NCBI RefSeq assembly: GCF_005771435.1
Contig: NZ_VANI01000004.1
Location: forward strand, 477,258-541,257
Direction: 5' to 3'
Length of the DNA stretch: 64,000 bases
DNA from: Microbulbifer harenosus
GTDB lineage: Bacteria; Pseudomonadota; Gammaproteobacteria; Pseudomonadales; Cellvibrionaceae
The position numbers and the translations under genes are program-made. Position 1 is the first letter of the stretch. Every line of letters begins with the position of its first letter. Shown here piece by piece: positions 27,202-37,321 of this stretch. Under the pieces are notes generated by a model. That model searched no databases, was not told the DNA's origin, and was given only the letters and a program-made list of their open reading frames with translations.

Positions 27202-27597
27202 TCATTCATCCCGGACGATATGAAACCTGCTGCGGCGCGCCATGGCATCTTCTGCGCGACGGCGGGTTTGGCGCTCAAGACGGCGGCGCAGCTTTTCCTC
27301 ATCGCTTGGCCAGCGATCGGCTTCCTGAAGGGTGTGACGCACGGCTTTGAACAGCTGTGTACAGTCCAGCCGCAGCGGGTTTTGGATGATGGGGTAGCGA
27401 TGATCGGCATCGCACACCTTTAGCCAGCCGTGCAGCCGGTGATGCACCATCAGCGTAGCCCTGACTTCACCACCGCTGGCGGCAAGGCGCACGAACGCAG
27501 CGTGCAGTTGCGCGCGAAAACTGCATTCCCCGGCGGTGAAATGCGCCGAGTGCTCGCGAAACTGCAGTTTCAGTTGGTACCACTGGTTAGAAAACAT
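27202..27597 (-). CDS. Hypothetical protein, 131 aa
   Basis: The frame has strong GC bias at the third codon position on the minus strand, as in the true genes nearby, so it is probably coding. The protein is basic with many His and Arg residues (HHRLHGWLKVCDADHRYP) and an Arg-rich C-terminal helix (KLRRRLERQTRRRAEDAMARR). No signal peptide, membrane segment or known domain was recognised. Confidence 0.55.
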   Translation of the reverse strand: MFSNQWYQLKLQFREHSAHFTAGECSFRAQLHAAFVRLAASGGEVRATLMVHHRLHGWLKVCDADHRYPIIQNPLRLDCTQLFKAVRHTLQEADRWPSDEEKLRRRLERQTRRRAEDAMARRSRFHIVRDE

Positions 27598-27874
27598 GGT
27601 GCATTGGATTGGTCGTATTCAATAAGAGTTCCGAGCGCCGGATTGGGCTGGAGTCATAGCGCAACCGCTGTCAGGCACTCTAACCGAAACAGGGTTTCAA
27701 GTACATTTGGCGCATAACCGGCTGTTGAAAATGATGCAGGTACCTCCCGGCAGTGTTCTGCACCGCTTTCCGGAGAGGTCGATTATAGAGGGGTGCTGAT
27801 CCTTAATCTAAACTCCTTGCAGGACGCACCGTGGGCGCGATCACTTTCACCCTGAACCAACTTCAGGAGATAGG

Positions 27875-28291
27875 ATGAAATCCAACTGTATGCACCTGGC
27901 CATTCCCGCCGGGGATTTGGAAACTGCCAAGGAGTTTTACTGCGACATACTCGGCTGTAAGACCGGTAACAGCGAAGCTGGGCACTGGATCGACATCGAC
28001 TTCTGGGGCAATGAACTCACCCTGCATCAGAGTACCGAGCAGTTGCCTAATGTGCGTCATGAAGTTGATATGGGCGCAGTAGCGGTACCGCACTTTGGCG
28101 CACATCTGCCCAATGAAGAATTTCAGGCGCTAAAGGCACGTATCGAAGCTGCGGGTCTGGAATATCTGGATAAACCCTATCGCCGATTTGTCGGCAACGA
28201 ATATGAGCAGGAAACTTTTTTCATCAAAGACCCTAACGGCAATGTGCTGGAGATGAAGTCGATGAAAAATCCGGAGCTTATGTTCAAGTAG
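27875..28291 (+). CDS. VOC-superfamily (glyoxalase/dioxygenase-like) protein
   Basis: The 138-aa protein has the paired beta-alpha-beta3 fold of the VOC superfamily: MHLAIPAGDLETAKEFYCDILGC at the start and FFIKDPNGNVLEMKSM at the end, with candidate metal ligands His7 and the glutamate in VLEMK. The substrate is unknown. AGGAG lies 6 bases upstream of the ATG. It is a single gene convergent with the secreted protein gene that follows. Confidence 0.8.
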   Translation: MKSNCMHLAIPAGDLETAKEFYCDILGCKTGNSEAGHWIDIDFWGNELTLHQSTEQLPNVRHEVDMGAVAVPHFGAHLPNEEFQALKARIEAAGLEYLDKPYRRFVGNEYEQETFFIKDPNGNVLEMKSMKNPELMFK

Positions 28292-28323
28292 TTAAAGGCT
28301 GCCGGACGCGTATTTTTTCGCAA

Positions 28324-28366
28324 CCCTTTCTCGTGTTCATGGTTTTCATTAAACGCCGAGAAAGGG
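28324..28366. terminator. Inverted repeat between convergent genes
   Basis: CCCTTTCTCG and CGAGAAAGGG pair perfectly with a 23-base loop, between the VOC gene and the convergent secreted-protein gene. No strong T-run follows, so termination is only probable. Confidence 0.5.
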
Positions 28367-28377
28367 CTGTTCTTCAA

Positions 28378-28887
28378 TTATAAAATTTCCATCACGCCTA
28401 TACCTGTTTGTGATTCAACACCAGGTGCGACCAGGCAACTCAAGAGATCGAGAGATGCCTGCACTAGCTGCTCACTAAACGTCAAACCGGCAAACGGTCC
28501 GGAAATGATCGGGCCCGTCAGCAGGTGCACGGTTTGCCCTGCGGCATCCGTACTCTGCGTGGTGGCATCCACAACGCTTGTCTGGCCGTTATCCCAGTAA
28601 ATTTCAATGGTTGCCGAGCCGCTGGGCGGTAGTGCAAGACAACTGCGTGAACCGGTAAAACTGCCTGAGCGGCTTCCACCGGTAATTGTTGATCCGGTCA
28701 AGGAGGTGCACCCTGAATATTCCACATCAAAACTGATGTCAGTTTGTTGCGAGAATAAACGCAATCCGGGCGAGTAGGAAATATCAGCGCTGGCCGTACA
28801 CGTGAGTTCACCTACCGCCAGCGCGTTGTTGAATGGAAGCGCTACAAATAGAAGAGTGAATATTTTATTAAAATTCGCAATTTTCAT
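28378..28887 (-). CDS. Secreted protein of unknown function, 169 aa
   Basis: It has a clear signal peptide (MKIANFNKIFTLLFVALPFNNALA) followed by a small beta-rich domain with four cysteines (ELTCTAS, YSGCTS, RSCLAL, LLSCLV), which could form two disulphides in the periplasm or outside. Gly/Ser/Thr content is high. The ribosome-binding site AGGAAGG is well placed. No family was recognised. It is an isolated gene. Confidence 0.6.
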   Translation of the reverse strand: MKIANFNKIFTLLFVALPFNNALAVGELTCTASADISYSPGLRLFSQQTDISFDVEYSGCTSLTGSTITGGSRSGSFTGSRSCLALPPSGSATIEIYWDNGQTSVVDATTQSTDAAGQTVHLLTGPIISGPFAGLTFSEQLVQASLDLLSCLVAPGVESQTGIGVMEIL

Positions 28888-29544
28888 GATGCCTTCCTGA
28901 AGGTTGAATAATGGGCGAGATGCTATAAAAATTTTGCAATACCTTTATGAATGGTAAATCTCTATTCAGAAAGGATTGCCAGGCTGATTCTAGTGGTGGT
29001 GTCCGAGTTGTCCGCTTTTGACAAGGAAAAAGCGTGTCTGAAATCTGTTTTTGCTAACTGTTGAGCAAAACGACTTGGATTTATCTTCCATTCAATGCTA
29101 ATCCTGGGGTGGATATCATGTGCTCTGTATGTACATCGGAATAGTGATATGGAAGACCGGGAGGTTTAAGGCAACGGTTGATAGGCTGATAAAGCCTGGT
29201 GTGACCAGGTAAGTGATAAGTTTAAATCGTGCATGTTGTGGACACCTCGGTTTCAATGCAGTGAGCGGATATTCAGGTACGCACAAAGATCCAGTCCGAG
29301 AAGCTCGAAGCAGAGAGCGGGATTCTGGTGAGCCGATGGTCCATGGGCGAAGTCCGGTAGCATTAGGCCCCGATCCGGGAAGTATTCAGTGAATCCCTGG
29401 TTTTGCGTTCACTATGTCTTGTCCTTATCTTCGGAAATAGATAGCAGCCCCGCTACTCTGAATGGGTATATACAGATTCTTGAGGCGCAAAAAACAACGA
29501 ACTAGGCTAATTGAACCAACATGGTCAATGATGTAGAGGTTTCT
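28888..29544. other. Long intergenic region with possible structured RNA
   Basis: About 650 bases lack any convincing reading frame in six frames. The stretch 29270-29395 is rich in G-A tracts and short complementary blocks (for example CCCCGATCCGGG) and reads like folded RNA rather than decayed coding sequence, possibly the remnant of a group II intron or another ncRNA. That identification is a guess. Confidence 0.25.
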
Positions 29545-30018
29545 ATGAGTTCTTGGAAATACCTGGTCGCCTGCATGGGGTTGTCAGGGGTTCTCGTCGC
29601 TCTTCCCGGTCAGGCCGATGCGGCGATAGTCAACTATCAAAAACACGATCACTCCGAGAGGTTTGATAAGTTCTGGATGACGCTGGAAGAAAAGCTGGCG
29701 CTCAGAAAGGAGCAGAAGGAGGAACTCAGAAAGCATCGAGAGGCGGTAAAGGAGGAAAGAAAGAAACTGAAAGAAGAAAGTAAGAAACTTCACAAGCAGA
29801 TAAAAGATGCGCTGGAGTCCGGGGCGGACCGGTCCACGCTCGATAGCCTGGGTGCACAATGGGGAAAAGTCCAGGTGGCGAAAATGGAAATGGCTCACAA
29901 GTACCAGAAGAAATTCAAAGAGATTCTCGATGAAGAGCAGAAAGCCAGGCTTGAAAAGTTCAAGGCTGAACATCGGGATGAGTGGGAGAAAAAATATCGG
30001 GGAGGAGACGACGATTAA
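29545..30018 (+). CDS. Spy/CpxP-like periplasmic helical protein
   Basis: The 157-aa protein has a signal peptide (MSSWKYLVACMGLSGVLVALPGQADA) and a long, very charged all-alpha region (KEQKEELRKHREAVKEERKK...), with a C-terminal QKKFKEILDEEQKARLEKFK similar to the L-T-x-x-Q region of Spy/CpxP-type chaperones and metal-stress sensors. The LTxxQ motif itself is not exact. The start at 29545 has AGAGG 5 bases upstream; an ATG 24 bases earlier has none. It is a single gene. Confidence 0.6.
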   Translation: MSSWKYLVACMGLSGVLVALPGQADAAIVNYQKHDHSERFDKFWMTLEEKLALRKEQKEELRKHREAVKEERKKLKEESKKLHKQIKDALESGADRSTLDSLGAQWGKVQVAKMEMAHKYQKKFKEILDEEQKARLEKFKAEHRDEWEKKYRGGDDD

Positions 30019-30078
30019 TGTCGTGTCAACCTGAATGAGAAGTCATTCTGATGTGATGCCTTCTCCCCCAGCGACAAT

Positions 30079-30106
30079 GGGGGCGGTTAAACCGTCCCCG
30101 TTGTTG
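30079..30106 (+). terminator. Hairpin after the Spy-like gene
   Basis: GGGGGCGGT pairs with ACCGTCCCC (one G-T pair) around TAA, followed by GTTGTTG. It lies 60 bases after the stop codon and is a probable, weak terminator. Confidence 0.55.
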
Positions 30107-30125
30107 CCTGATTCGGAATACATCG

Positions 30126-31532
30126 TCAGGAAGACGTTCTTCCTGAGTGACTGAATGCCGGACGCGCTGGTGAAGGCGGCTCCGGGTGGGCCGCAAAATA
30201 TGTGATCGCGCGCCGGATATCCTCCGTCAGGAGTGCGGCCATATCGCGGCTGATACCGTGGCGGACCATGATTCTCTGAATCACGGTGTGTTCCCGGTTT
30301 GTCGGCAGCGGGTAGGATGCAATCTGCCATCCACGCATGCGCAAATGGTCGGAGAGATCGTAGAGATTGAAGCCCCAATCGCCGGGTTTTTGCGTATAGC
30401 TGATGGCTGGCAGACCACCTTCTCCATTGTAAAACAGCTCAAACGGCCCCATATCCGCAATTTCCTTACCAAGCCAGATTGCGGTATCAATGCAGCTCTG
30501 CTGAATTTTTCGGTAGCCGTCGAAACCGAGGCGAACGAAATTATAGTACTGGGCGATCACGCCACCGCCGGCACGGCTGAAGTTCAGGGCAAAGGTAGGC
30601 ATATCGCCACCGAGATAGTCCACGTGGAATATAAGATCCTCAGGTAGCTCGGCAGCATCTCGCCACACCACCCACCCCACACCGAGCGGCGCCAGGCCGT
30701 ACTTATGTCCGGAACTGTTAATGGATTTCACTCGCTTTACGCGGAAATCCCACACCAGATCCGGTTGTACAAACGGCGCCACAAATCCGCCGCTGGCGGC
30801 ATCCACATGAATGGGGATGTCAAAACCGGTGTCTGCTTCAATCTGGTCCAGGGCGCGGGCGATTTCCTCTACGGGTTCGTAAACACAGGTGAAGGTTACA
30901 CCGAGGGTGGCAACTACACCGATGGTGTTTTCGTCGACATACTGATGAATTTTCTCCGCGTTCAGGCAGACTTCATCGCCATCAAGTGGTACCTCGCGGA
31001 GTTCCACATCGAAATATCGCGCGAACTTGTGCCAGCAGACCTGGACCGGCCCGCAAATCAGGTTGGGCTTGTCCGTGCTTAGATTCAGCTTTTGCCGCCG
31101 CTTGCGCCATTGCCATTTCAATGCCAAGCCACCGAGCATCGCGGCTTCGGATGAGCCTGTGGTGGAACAGCCGATGGTGTCTTCCGCATCCTGTGCGCCC
31201 CATAACGCGGCGAGCATATGTACACACCGGGCTTCGATTTCTGCCGTTTGTGGGTACTCGTCTTTGTCGATCATGTTTTTGTCAAAACAATCCGACATCA
31301 AACGATGCACTTCGTCTTCGGCCCAGGTGGTGCAGAAGGTGGCTAGGTTCTGGCGGGAATTGCCGTCCAGATACAGCTCATCTCGCACCAATTGGTAGCC
31401 GGTCGGCGCAGCCATCGAATGAGTGGGCAGGCTGTAGCGGGGTACGCTGTGGCGACTGGCGCTGTCGGCGAATATGTCCTCGCCGACATCCCGCGAGACA
31501 TGCTTACGCTTACTTTTCCGGTGTAATGGCAT
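30126..31532 (-). CDS. gadB: Glutamate decarboxylase
   Basis: This 468-aa PLP-dependent group II decarboxylase of the GadA/GadB type has the [21 protein letters not shown] segment, [16 protein letters not shown] (Asp244 binds the pyridine nitrogen) and the PLP lysine Lys277 in [12 protein letters not shown]. It should convert glutamate to GABA, consuming a proton. The ATG at 31532 has CAGGA 7 bases upstream; the open frame continues into the upstream gene but that part is not homologous. It is 22 bases behind the linear-amide hydrolase gene, in one operon. No glutamate/GABA antiporter (GadC) gene is nearby. Confidence 0.9.
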   Translation of the reverse strand: MPLHRKSKRKHVSRDVGEDIFADSASRHSVPRYSLPTHSMAAPTGYQLVRDELYLDGNSRQNLATFCTTWAEDEVHRLMSDCFDKNMIDKDEYPQTAEIEARCVHMLAALWGAQDAEDTIGCSTTGSSEAAMLGGLALKWQWRKRRQKLNLSTDKPNLICGPVQVCWHKFARYFDVELREVPLDGDEVCLNAEKIHQYVDENTIGVVATLGVTFTCVYEPVEEIARALDQIEADTGFDIPIHVDAASGGFVAPFVQPDLVWDFRVKRVKSINSSGHKYGLAPLGVGWVVWRDAAELPEDLIFHVDYLGGDMPTFALNFSRAGGGVIAQYYNFVRLGFDGYRKIQQSCIDTAIWLGKEIADMGPFELFYNGEGGLPAISYTQKPGDWGFNLYDLSDHLRMRGWQIASYPLPTNREHTVIQRIMVRHGISRDMAALLTEDIRRAITYFAAHPEPPSPARPAFSHSGRTSS

Positions 31533-31554
31533 CGGTGAATCCTGATTCGCTGCG

Positions 31555-32520
31555 CTAGGCGGACATAAAGGCAAATGCAGGAGTCGCGACAAACCTGCCA
31601 CTCACATCTCCTACCAGGTCCTCTTGGCTGAGATCCAGCTTCTGGCTTTTACTGAGATCCAGTTTGTGAAGCTGTACCCAGATGATGTCCGGGCTGAAGG
31701 AAGATTCGAACGCGTAAACACCGCGTTTGAGATCGATCAGGGTACGCCAGATGGTCATGGAGATATGCGGGCGGGCCGGGTCGGCGACACCGAAGGGTTG
31801 TGCCGCATTGCGCATTACGCTCAACAGTGCTGCATAGGCCTGCCTCGGGGAGTCCGCCGGTGGCAGTTTCGAAAGGTAGTAGCTCGCACGAACAAACCGG
31901 TCTGCCGCCTCAGTAGTTCCTGGCAGTGGGAGGTCTCCCCCCAGCCCCTGATACTTGGCCAGGTGCTGCAGCTGCTGATCAAATGGCGGTGAATTGGTCA
32001 TCACTGTGTATTTCCGGCTGTGATGCACCTTCGCCACGCCGTCGATATATTCGATCACCGCGGAATCGCCGGTAGCATCACTGAGCGCCAAGTGCACCGT
32101 TGACCAACGGCCGGACACCGGGTCGCCCTGAGGTCGTACTTGAATCTGGTGTTTCTTGGTATAGGCAACACAGGCTTCGACGCTGTCAAACTGGTCCAGA
32201 TAAAACTGGGCCCACAGAGAGACGGACAATCCCAATTGTGCCGGATCGCGCTCGCCGTAGTCGGATTCGGTGAGCCACAGCACATGGGTTGCCAGGCCCT
32301 TCTCATTCAGGCCATCTACCGTTGCCAGATCGTATGCGGTGGCGACCAGGCTTGCGTGTTTTGACTTCCACTTCAGCGGGTTCGGGTCCTTGTCGATACC
32401 GGTGCGTTCTGCGCCCGCCGGCAACACCCAGAGATTGGTTCCCAGGCTCTGCGCCCAGTCCATGTTGCGCCCCGCAATGGGGCCTTGCCCACTTTCAAGC
32501 CATAGTGTTCTTGTACACAT
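31555..32520 (-). CDS. Linear amide C-N hydrolase (choloylglycine hydrolase / penicillin V acylase family)
   Basis: This 321-aa Ntn-hydrolase has the nucleophile Cys2 exposed after removal of Met1 (M-C-T-R-T). Conserved active-site segments follow: AGRNMDW (Arg18, Asp21), [15 protein letters not shown] and [13 protein letters not shown]. Relatives cleave bile salts, penicillin V or acyl-homoserine lactones. There is no signal peptide, so it would act in the cytoplasm, whereas many gram-negative members are exported. It is the gene just upstream of gadB in the same operon. The substrate is unknown; an N-acyl amide is the reasonable guess. Confidence 0.85.
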   Translation of the reverse strand: MCTRTLWLESGQGPIAGRNMDWAQSLGTNLWVLPAGAERTGIDKDPNPLKWKSKHASLVATAYDLATVDGLNEKGLATHVLWLTESDYGERDPAQLGLSVSLWAQFYLDQFDSVEACVAYTKKHQIQVRPQGDPVSGRWSTVHLALSDATGDSAVIEYIDGVAKVHHSRKYTVMTNSPPFDQQLQHLAKYQGLGGDLPLPGTTEAADRFVRASYYLSKLPPADSPRQAYAALLSVMRNAAQPFGVADPARPHISMTIWRTLIDLKRGVYAFESSFSPDIIWVQLHKLDLSKSQKLDLSQEDLVGDVSGRFVATPAFAFMSA

Positions 32521-32601
32521 AGTGTTTTTCCAGGGTAGTACTCTGTCGACCTGTGCGGCGACGTTGTGTGTGGAGTAATTTTCCGAACGGTTGGTTCGGC
32601 C

Positions 32602-33393
32602 TCAGAATTTGTAACTGAACCCTATGGCCGGCCCATGTAGTGTGGCATCGAAACGGTAGAGCGAATTACGGTAGTCGATACTTATGCGGCGGAATCCGGC
32701 CATGATTGCGGTGCAGTCATTTATCCGGAAGCCCGCAAATGCGGTGAGATCTGTAGTGCGATCGGAGCGCGTTCCGGTCAGGGCCATGCCTTCAATATAG
32801 AAGCGTGAGGAGAGGTTCGCGTGACCGCGAATACCGAGTTGCCCGTCATGCCAATCGGCGCCCTCGGAAACATCCAGATTGGCAATTGGCACCGAGATAT
32901 CCACGTCGGTTTCTATCGACCAATAGCGGTAGCCGGCCATCAGGTCCACAAAACCGCCCGGTCTATCCAGGACTCTGAATGTCGCTGCGAGCAAACCGGT
33001 GGAGGTTTTGTTATCGATATCAATATCCACGGGGAAGGGCAGTGGCAGGTTGGTTAACGACACATCATCGGAAAGATCGACGTAAAGCCCATCCACCAGA
33101 ATTCCGAACTTGCCCTTTTGTGCTTGAAAGGCCCCCATGCCACCCCAGTTAAGGTCAGACCACAGGTCGCTGAAACTGGCGTCTGCTCTGAAGTGGTACG
33201 GGCCGTGGGAAATGTTTCCATCAAGACCCAGCCCCCAGGCATAGGGCGCGATATAGAATTCCCAGTCAGCGGTCTCCGCCTGTACATGGGTGGGATTGCA
33301 TTGAAAAGTAAGCAGCAGAGCGTGCGCAACAAGCCATGTACTAAGGCCATTTCGATAGCGATGTCTAAAGTCAAAAGTGAACAATCCCGCCAT
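32602..33393 (-). CDS. Outer-membrane beta-barrel protein
   Basis: The 263-aa protein begins at ATG 33393 and has a signal region ending near HVQAETADWEF. Amphipathic strands follow (FYIAPYAWGLGLDGNI, GFVDLMAGYRYWSIETDVDI, LTAFAGFRINDCTAIMAGFRRISIDY), and the C-terminal residues are GFSYKF, the terminal Phe expected for BAM-dependent barrels. It resembles OMPs of 8-12 strands. It lies 81 bases upstream of the hydrolase-gadB pair on the same strand and may be its first gene. Confidence 0.75.
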   Translation of the reverse strand: MAGLFTFDFRHRYRNGLSTWLVAHALLLTFQCNPTHVQAETADWEFYIAPYAWGLGLDGNISHGPYHFRADASFSDLWSDLNWGGMGAFQAQKGKFGILVDGLYVDLSDDVSLTNLPLPFPVDIDIDNKTSTGLLAATFRVLDRPGGFVDLMAGYRYWSIETDVDISVPIANLDVSEGADWHDGQLGIRGHANLSSRFYIEGMALTGTRSDRTTDLTAFAGFRINDCTAIMAGFRRISIDYRNSLYRFDATLHGPAIGFSYKF

Positions 33394-33629
33394 GCGCAAA
33401 AAATCCTCTGCCGTTTAATCTGAAAGTCTAAAAATCTTAGACTGTCAGGTTGCGGTCGGAGGAAAGCGACGGGTACTTGGCGCGCAAATATGGCGGAAGT
33501 GTTCTTGCTGTATCGGAGTCGTCAGAAAAATTCAGAAACTCCGGTACCGGTCTGCGTCTCGTCAGAGCGAGAAAATGAACGACTCAATGCGTACAGAGGG
33601 GCAGTTGTGGGGCAGGTAAACAGAAAAGG

Positions 33630-33659
33630 AAATGTCAGCACGTTGCTCTGCTGACATTT
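33630..33659 (-). terminator. Terminator after ybiT
   Basis: AAATGTCAGCA and TGCTGACATTT form a perfect 11-bp stem with an 8-base loop, 13 bases after the ybiT stop. On the minus strand the stem is followed by a T-rich run (CCTTTTCTG). Confidence 0.8.
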
Positions 33660-33671
33660 CACTGCGGAAAA

Positions 33672-35276
33672 CTATGCGGCGCGCGCCGTGCTTTCCCGGT
33701 GCGCCAGATACTCTTCATAGGTTCCCTGGAAGTCGATCAGGGTCTGGTCCTTGATTTCCAGCACACGGGTTGCCAGTGAGGAAACAAACTGGCGATCGTG
33801 GCTGACAAATATGAGTGTGCCTTCATACTTGGCCAGTGCCTTGTTCAGTGCTTCGATGGATTCCATATCCAGGTGGTTGGTGGGCTCGTCCATGATAAGC
33901 ACATTGGTGTCCATCATCATGAGTTTGCCGAACAGCAAGCGGTTCTTTTCACCACCGGAACACACCCGTGCTTTTTTATTGGCGTCGTCGGCGGTAAACA
34001 GGAGACGGCCGAGCATGCCGCGCACTACCAGGTCGTCGTGCTTGGGCGAGCGCCATTGTGACATCCACTCGAAGATGGTGAGATCGTTATCGAAGTCGGC
34101 ACTGCTGTCCTGTGGACAGTAGCCGATGGCCGCGTTTTCGGACCATTTGAGCACGCCGCCGTTGGCCTCGAGTTCATTGACCAGGCAGCGCAGAAAAGTC
34201 GTTTTGCCCACGCCGTTTTCGCCAATTACCGCCAGGCGGGCGCCTGCTTCCAGAATCATTTCACCACCGGCAAACAGCATCTCGCCGTCAAACCCGTGAG
34301 TCAGTCCCTCCAGGGTCAGGGCCTGGCGGTGCAGTTTCTTGCACTGTTGGAACGTGATGTAGGGTTTCACGCGGCTGGAAGGCTTGATTTCCGCAAGCTT
34401 GATTTTCTCCATTTTCTTTGCCCTGGAACTCGCCTGTTTGGCTTTGGAGGCGTTGGCGGAGAAACGGTTCACGAAGGATTGCAGCTCTTCCAGCTCCGCG
34501 CTTTTCTTGGCGTTCTCCGCATGGAGCTGTTCTTGAATCAGGGTGGATGCCGCTACAAAATCCTCGTAATTGCCGGGGAAAATACGCAGCTCGCCGTAGT
34601 CGATATCCGCCATGTGCGTGCACACCTGGTTCAGGAAGTGGCGGTCGTGGGAAATGATGATCATGGTGGACTTGCGCTGGTTCAGCACTTCCGCCAGCCA
34701 GTGGATGGTATGGATATCCAGGTTGTTGGTGGGCTCGTCCAACAGCAGGATGTCCGGATCGGCGAACAGGGCCTGTGCCAGCAGCACCCGCAGTTTCCAG
34801 CCCGGAGCCACCTGTTTCATCAGGCCGAAGTGAAAGGATTCCTCAATGCCCGCCTGCAGCAGAATCTCACCCGCGCGGCTCTCCGCGCTGTAGCCGTCCA
34901 GTTCGGCAAACTGCACTTCCAGTTCCGCCACGCGCATACCATCTTCCTCGCTCATCTCTGGCAGCGAGTAGATGCGGTCGCGCTCCTGCTTGATTGCCCA
35001 CAGGCGCGCATCGCCCATGATCACCGCGTCTACCACGGTGTACTCCTCGAACGCGAACTGGTCCTGGCTCAAGATGCCGAGGGTACAGCCGGGCGCAATG
35101 GATACATTGCCTGCGGTGGGCGCCAGCTCACCACTCAGGATCTTCATAAAGGTGGATTTGCCGCAGCCATTAGCCCCGATCAGGCCATAGCGGTTGCCGT
35201 TGCCGAACTTTGCGGAGATGTTTTCAAACAGCGGCGAGGCACCAAACTGCATGGTGATGTTGGCGGTGGTAATCAA
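33672..35276 (-). CDS. ybiT: ABC-F family ATPase YbiT
   Basis: The 534-aa soluble protein has two ABC cassettes (Walker [11 protein letters not shown] and [10 protein letters not shown]; signature-Walker B pairs ending [11 protein letters not shown] and [11 protein letters not shown]). It is collinear with E. coli YbiT (530 aa), including ITMQFG at the N-terminus, [19 protein letters not shown] and [16 protein letters not shown] in the linker. ABC-F proteins act on the ribosome as translation factors. The start is set at TTG 35276 because homology begins there; the 43 upstream codons have no counterpart in YbiT. Confidence 0.92.
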   Translation of the reverse strand: MITTANITMQFGASPLFENISAKFGNGNRYGLIGANGCGKSTFMKILSGELAPTAGNVSIAPGCTLGILSQDQFAFEEYTVVDAVIMGDARLWAIKQERDRIYSLPEMSEEDGMRVAELEVQFAELDGYSAESRAGEILLQAGIEESFHFGLMKQVAPGWKLRVLLAQALFADPDILLLDEPTNNLDIHTIHWLAEVLNQRKSTMIIISHDRHFLNQVCTHMADIDYGELRIFPGNYEDFVAASTLIQEQLHAENAKKSAELEELQSFVNRFSANASKAKQASSRAKKMEKIKLAEIKPSSRVKPYITFQQCKKLHRQALTLEGLTHGFDGEMLFAGGEMILEAGARLAVIGENGVGKTTFLRCLVNELEANGGVLKWSENAAIGYCPQDSSADFDNDLTIFEWMSQWRSPKHDDLVVRGMLGRLLFTADDANKKARVCSGGEKNRLLFGKLMMMDTNVLIMDEPTNHLDMESIEALNKALAKYEGTLIFVSHDRQFVSSLATRVLEIKDQTLIDFQGTYEEYLAHRESTARAA

Positions 35277-35441
35277 GAGTCTGTCCCGAGGGGTATAGCT
35301 GAAAAGATGCGCCGGGTTAATGCCGTGCAAGGGCACATGGCGCGGGTCGCGAACTATACGGCGGCAGTGGCGGAGTGTCGAGGGATTTGTTTGATAAATG
35401 AGCAACTCCGGGGCCGCATGGCGTCGCCCCGGGGTATCGCA

Positions 35442-36656
35442 TCAGAAACTGGCCACACTCGCCAGCCCGGCGATTGCAGCGGCTGAGCTCAACAAGGCGA
35501 TATAGACCACGCCGAGTACGAAAAACTTCATTGCGGTCATGGGCCAGCCCTGCCGGTATACCCGTTTCTGCATCAGCAACAAGTAAACCGGCACCCACAA
35601 TGCGAGCGCCAGTAGCGCCAGATTGAACAGCGCGTGCGGCAGTGTGTGTGGTTCGCTGAGCCAGGCGCGCAGATCGAACAGCAACACCGCCAGCAGCAGC
35701 GCGAGGGACAGGAACGCGTGACTGTGAAGCGCGACGATCAAATGTTCCATATACAGGCGGCGCTTGAACACATACAGCACTCCCAGGCTCAGGGCAAAAA
35801 ACGGCAGCATGACAAACAGCGCGGACGGAATGGCTCCGAACAGGGCGTCTTTGAGCAGGTTCGGGTCCTTCTCGATGCGGGAAATATTCAATGTCAGCCG
35901 CGCACTCTGGCGGACGAACCAGGCATTGACCGCCGACGGCGCACCGTCGATCTGCAATGGCTGAATTTCTATCTGTCCCTCCTCCGCCAATTGCTGCAGC
36001 GCCGTCGGGTCCAGCTGCGCGATGCGTTGGTTCGCGTGTTTGCGTACGATCTGCTCCACGCCGTTCATTAAACCGGAAATACCGGGCACATCGCTGCTTT
36101 CGCGTGCCACTTCGGCGATTTCCGCCAGCGCCAGATCGCGCTGCCGCAGCACCTCTTCCACACTGGTGGCTGTGGCGATGGAATGCTCCATCTGGTCCAG
36201 GTTGGACTCGGCCATCGCCTGACTGGTGGTGGACTCGTTGAAGTTGAAGGTGGTTTTCCAGTCGCTGCTGAGTTTTGCCGCAAAGAACGCCGTGAGGCAC
36301 AGGAACACAAACAGGCGCACCGGACTCACATAGCGCACACGGCGACCGGCGAAATACTCATTGGTGAGAAAGCCGGGGTTCAGCAGCAGCGGGCCGAAGG
36401 TGCGCGCAATGCGTGAGTCCAGCCCGAACACGGCGCCGAAAAAATCTCCGAGCAGCTCCGGGAACTGCCGCACCAGGCTCTTTTCGGGCTGCCCGCAGGC
36501 GTAGCAGTGGGGCCCAAGCAGTGGCTCGGCGCAGTTGCCACAGCGGGCGGCATTGGGTGCCGCGGAAGGTATGTCAGGGATGGCCTGCGCGGATTCGGGC
36601 TGCGACCGGGGCTCGGCCGCCAGGTCCGGTTTGATGGGACTTGCAATTTCACTCAT
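35442..36656 (-). CDS. DUF3667 membrane protein with zinc ribbon
   Basis: The 404-aa protein has an N-terminal four-cysteine zinc ribbon (C39, C42, C51, C54 in CGNC...CYACGQ), then a DUF3667 region FPELLGDFFGAVFGLDSRIARTFGPLLLNPGFLTNEYFAGRRVRYVSPVRLFVF leading into the first membrane segment. A soluble helical loop follows (residues ~140-255), and finally four or five C-terminal transmembrane helices. The role of this family is not established. It lies between ybiT and the cold-shock gene on the same strand, with no shared operon signs. Confidence 0.8.
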   Translation of the reverse strand: MSEIASPIKPDLAAEPRSQPESAQAIPDIPSAAPNAARCGNCAEPLLGPHCYACGQPEKSLVRQFPELLGDFFGAVFGLDSRIARTFGPLLLNPGFLTNEYFAGRRVRYVSPVRLFVFLCLTAFFAAKLSSDWKTTFNFNESTTSQAMAESNLDQMEHSIATATSVEEVLRQRDLALAEIAEVARESSDVPGISGLMNGVEQIVRKHANQRIAQLDPTALQQLAEEGQIEIQPLQIDGAPSAVNAWFVRQSARLTLNISRIEKDPNLLKDALFGAIPSALFVMLPFFALSLGVLYVFKRRLYMEHLIVALHSHAFLSLALLLAVLLFDLRAWLSEPHTLPHALFNLALLALALWVPVYLLLMQKRVYRQGWPMTAMKFFVLGVVYIALLSSAAAIAGLASVASF

Positions 36657-36781
36657 GGCGCACCAACGCGAAAGTCGTGGATTTCAACATGCCAGTGGCA
36701 GTTTGCTAGGAAATGAACGCGATGGTGCCATGAAATGGCGCGCCGGTTAATCTCTGCTTCACCGCTGGTGGGCCACAAACA

Positions 36782-36807
36782 AAAACGGACCCCGAAGGGT
36801 CCGTTTT
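36782..36807. terminator. Bidirectional terminator after the cold-shock gene
   Basis: CGGACCC and GGGTCCG pair around CGAA, flanked by A-run and T-run, 17 bases downstream of the cold-shock gene stop. Confidence 0.9.
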
Positions 36808-36823
36808 CACATCCGAAGTGCGA

Positions 36824-37033
36824 TTACACGACTACGATGTTTTCTGCCTGCGGGCCTTTTTTGCCCTGAGTTACGGTGAACTCAACGGCTTGGCCTTCGG
36901 TCAGGGTGCGGAAGCCGGTGCTGGCGATTGCGCTGAAGTGTGCGAATACGTCTGGGCCAGACTGCTGCTCAATGAAACCAAAACCTTTCGCTTCGTCGAA
37001 CCACTTAACGGTTCCTCTTACTGCATTAGACAT
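36824..37033 (-). CDS. Cold-shock domain protein (CspA family)
   Basis: The 69-aa single-domain nucleic-acid chaperone has RNP1 KGFGFI and RNP2 DVFAHF motifs and the usual CspA length. It melts structure in mRNA. AGGA lies 7 bases before the ATG. The upstream 280 bases are free of genes and AT-rich near the start, consistent with the long regulated 5' leader usual for csp genes. A strong terminator follows. Confidence 0.95.
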   Translation of the reverse strand: MSNAVRGTVKWFDEAKGFGFIEQQSGPDVFAHFSAIASTGFRTLTEGQAVEFTVTQGKKGPQAENIVVV

Positions 37034-37321
37034 TTTTAAATCCTGAGATTGAATCGGGTTGTGCCTGGTAATTCAGGCGGGTGGTGCTTGGAAAATTAGC
37101 CGCGACTTAAAAACTGCAGGACGAGGTATTACGAGTAAAACAGCGAAATGTAGCGTGTAAATGTGAGGCTTTCTTTCTAGCAGGGAGCAACTCTACTGGG
37201 TAAAGGATAGGGTTGTCTACAAATTGTTCTGCCAATCCGCGTTTGGCCCCGAGCCGGCATTGCCCCATATACTGGGTGACCGCGCACTCCGTTTCGCAAA
37301 CAGACGTAAAAGTAGCCAAGA

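Noticed and set aside
27430..27717. A 95-codon plus-strand frame opposite the 131-aa hypothetical gene
   Set aside because: Third-position GC bias supports the minus-strand gene instead.
30126..31601. Glutamate decarboxylase start at 31601
   Set aside because: That extension overlaps the upstream hydrolase gene end and is not homologous; the ATG at 31532 has a proper ribosome-binding site.
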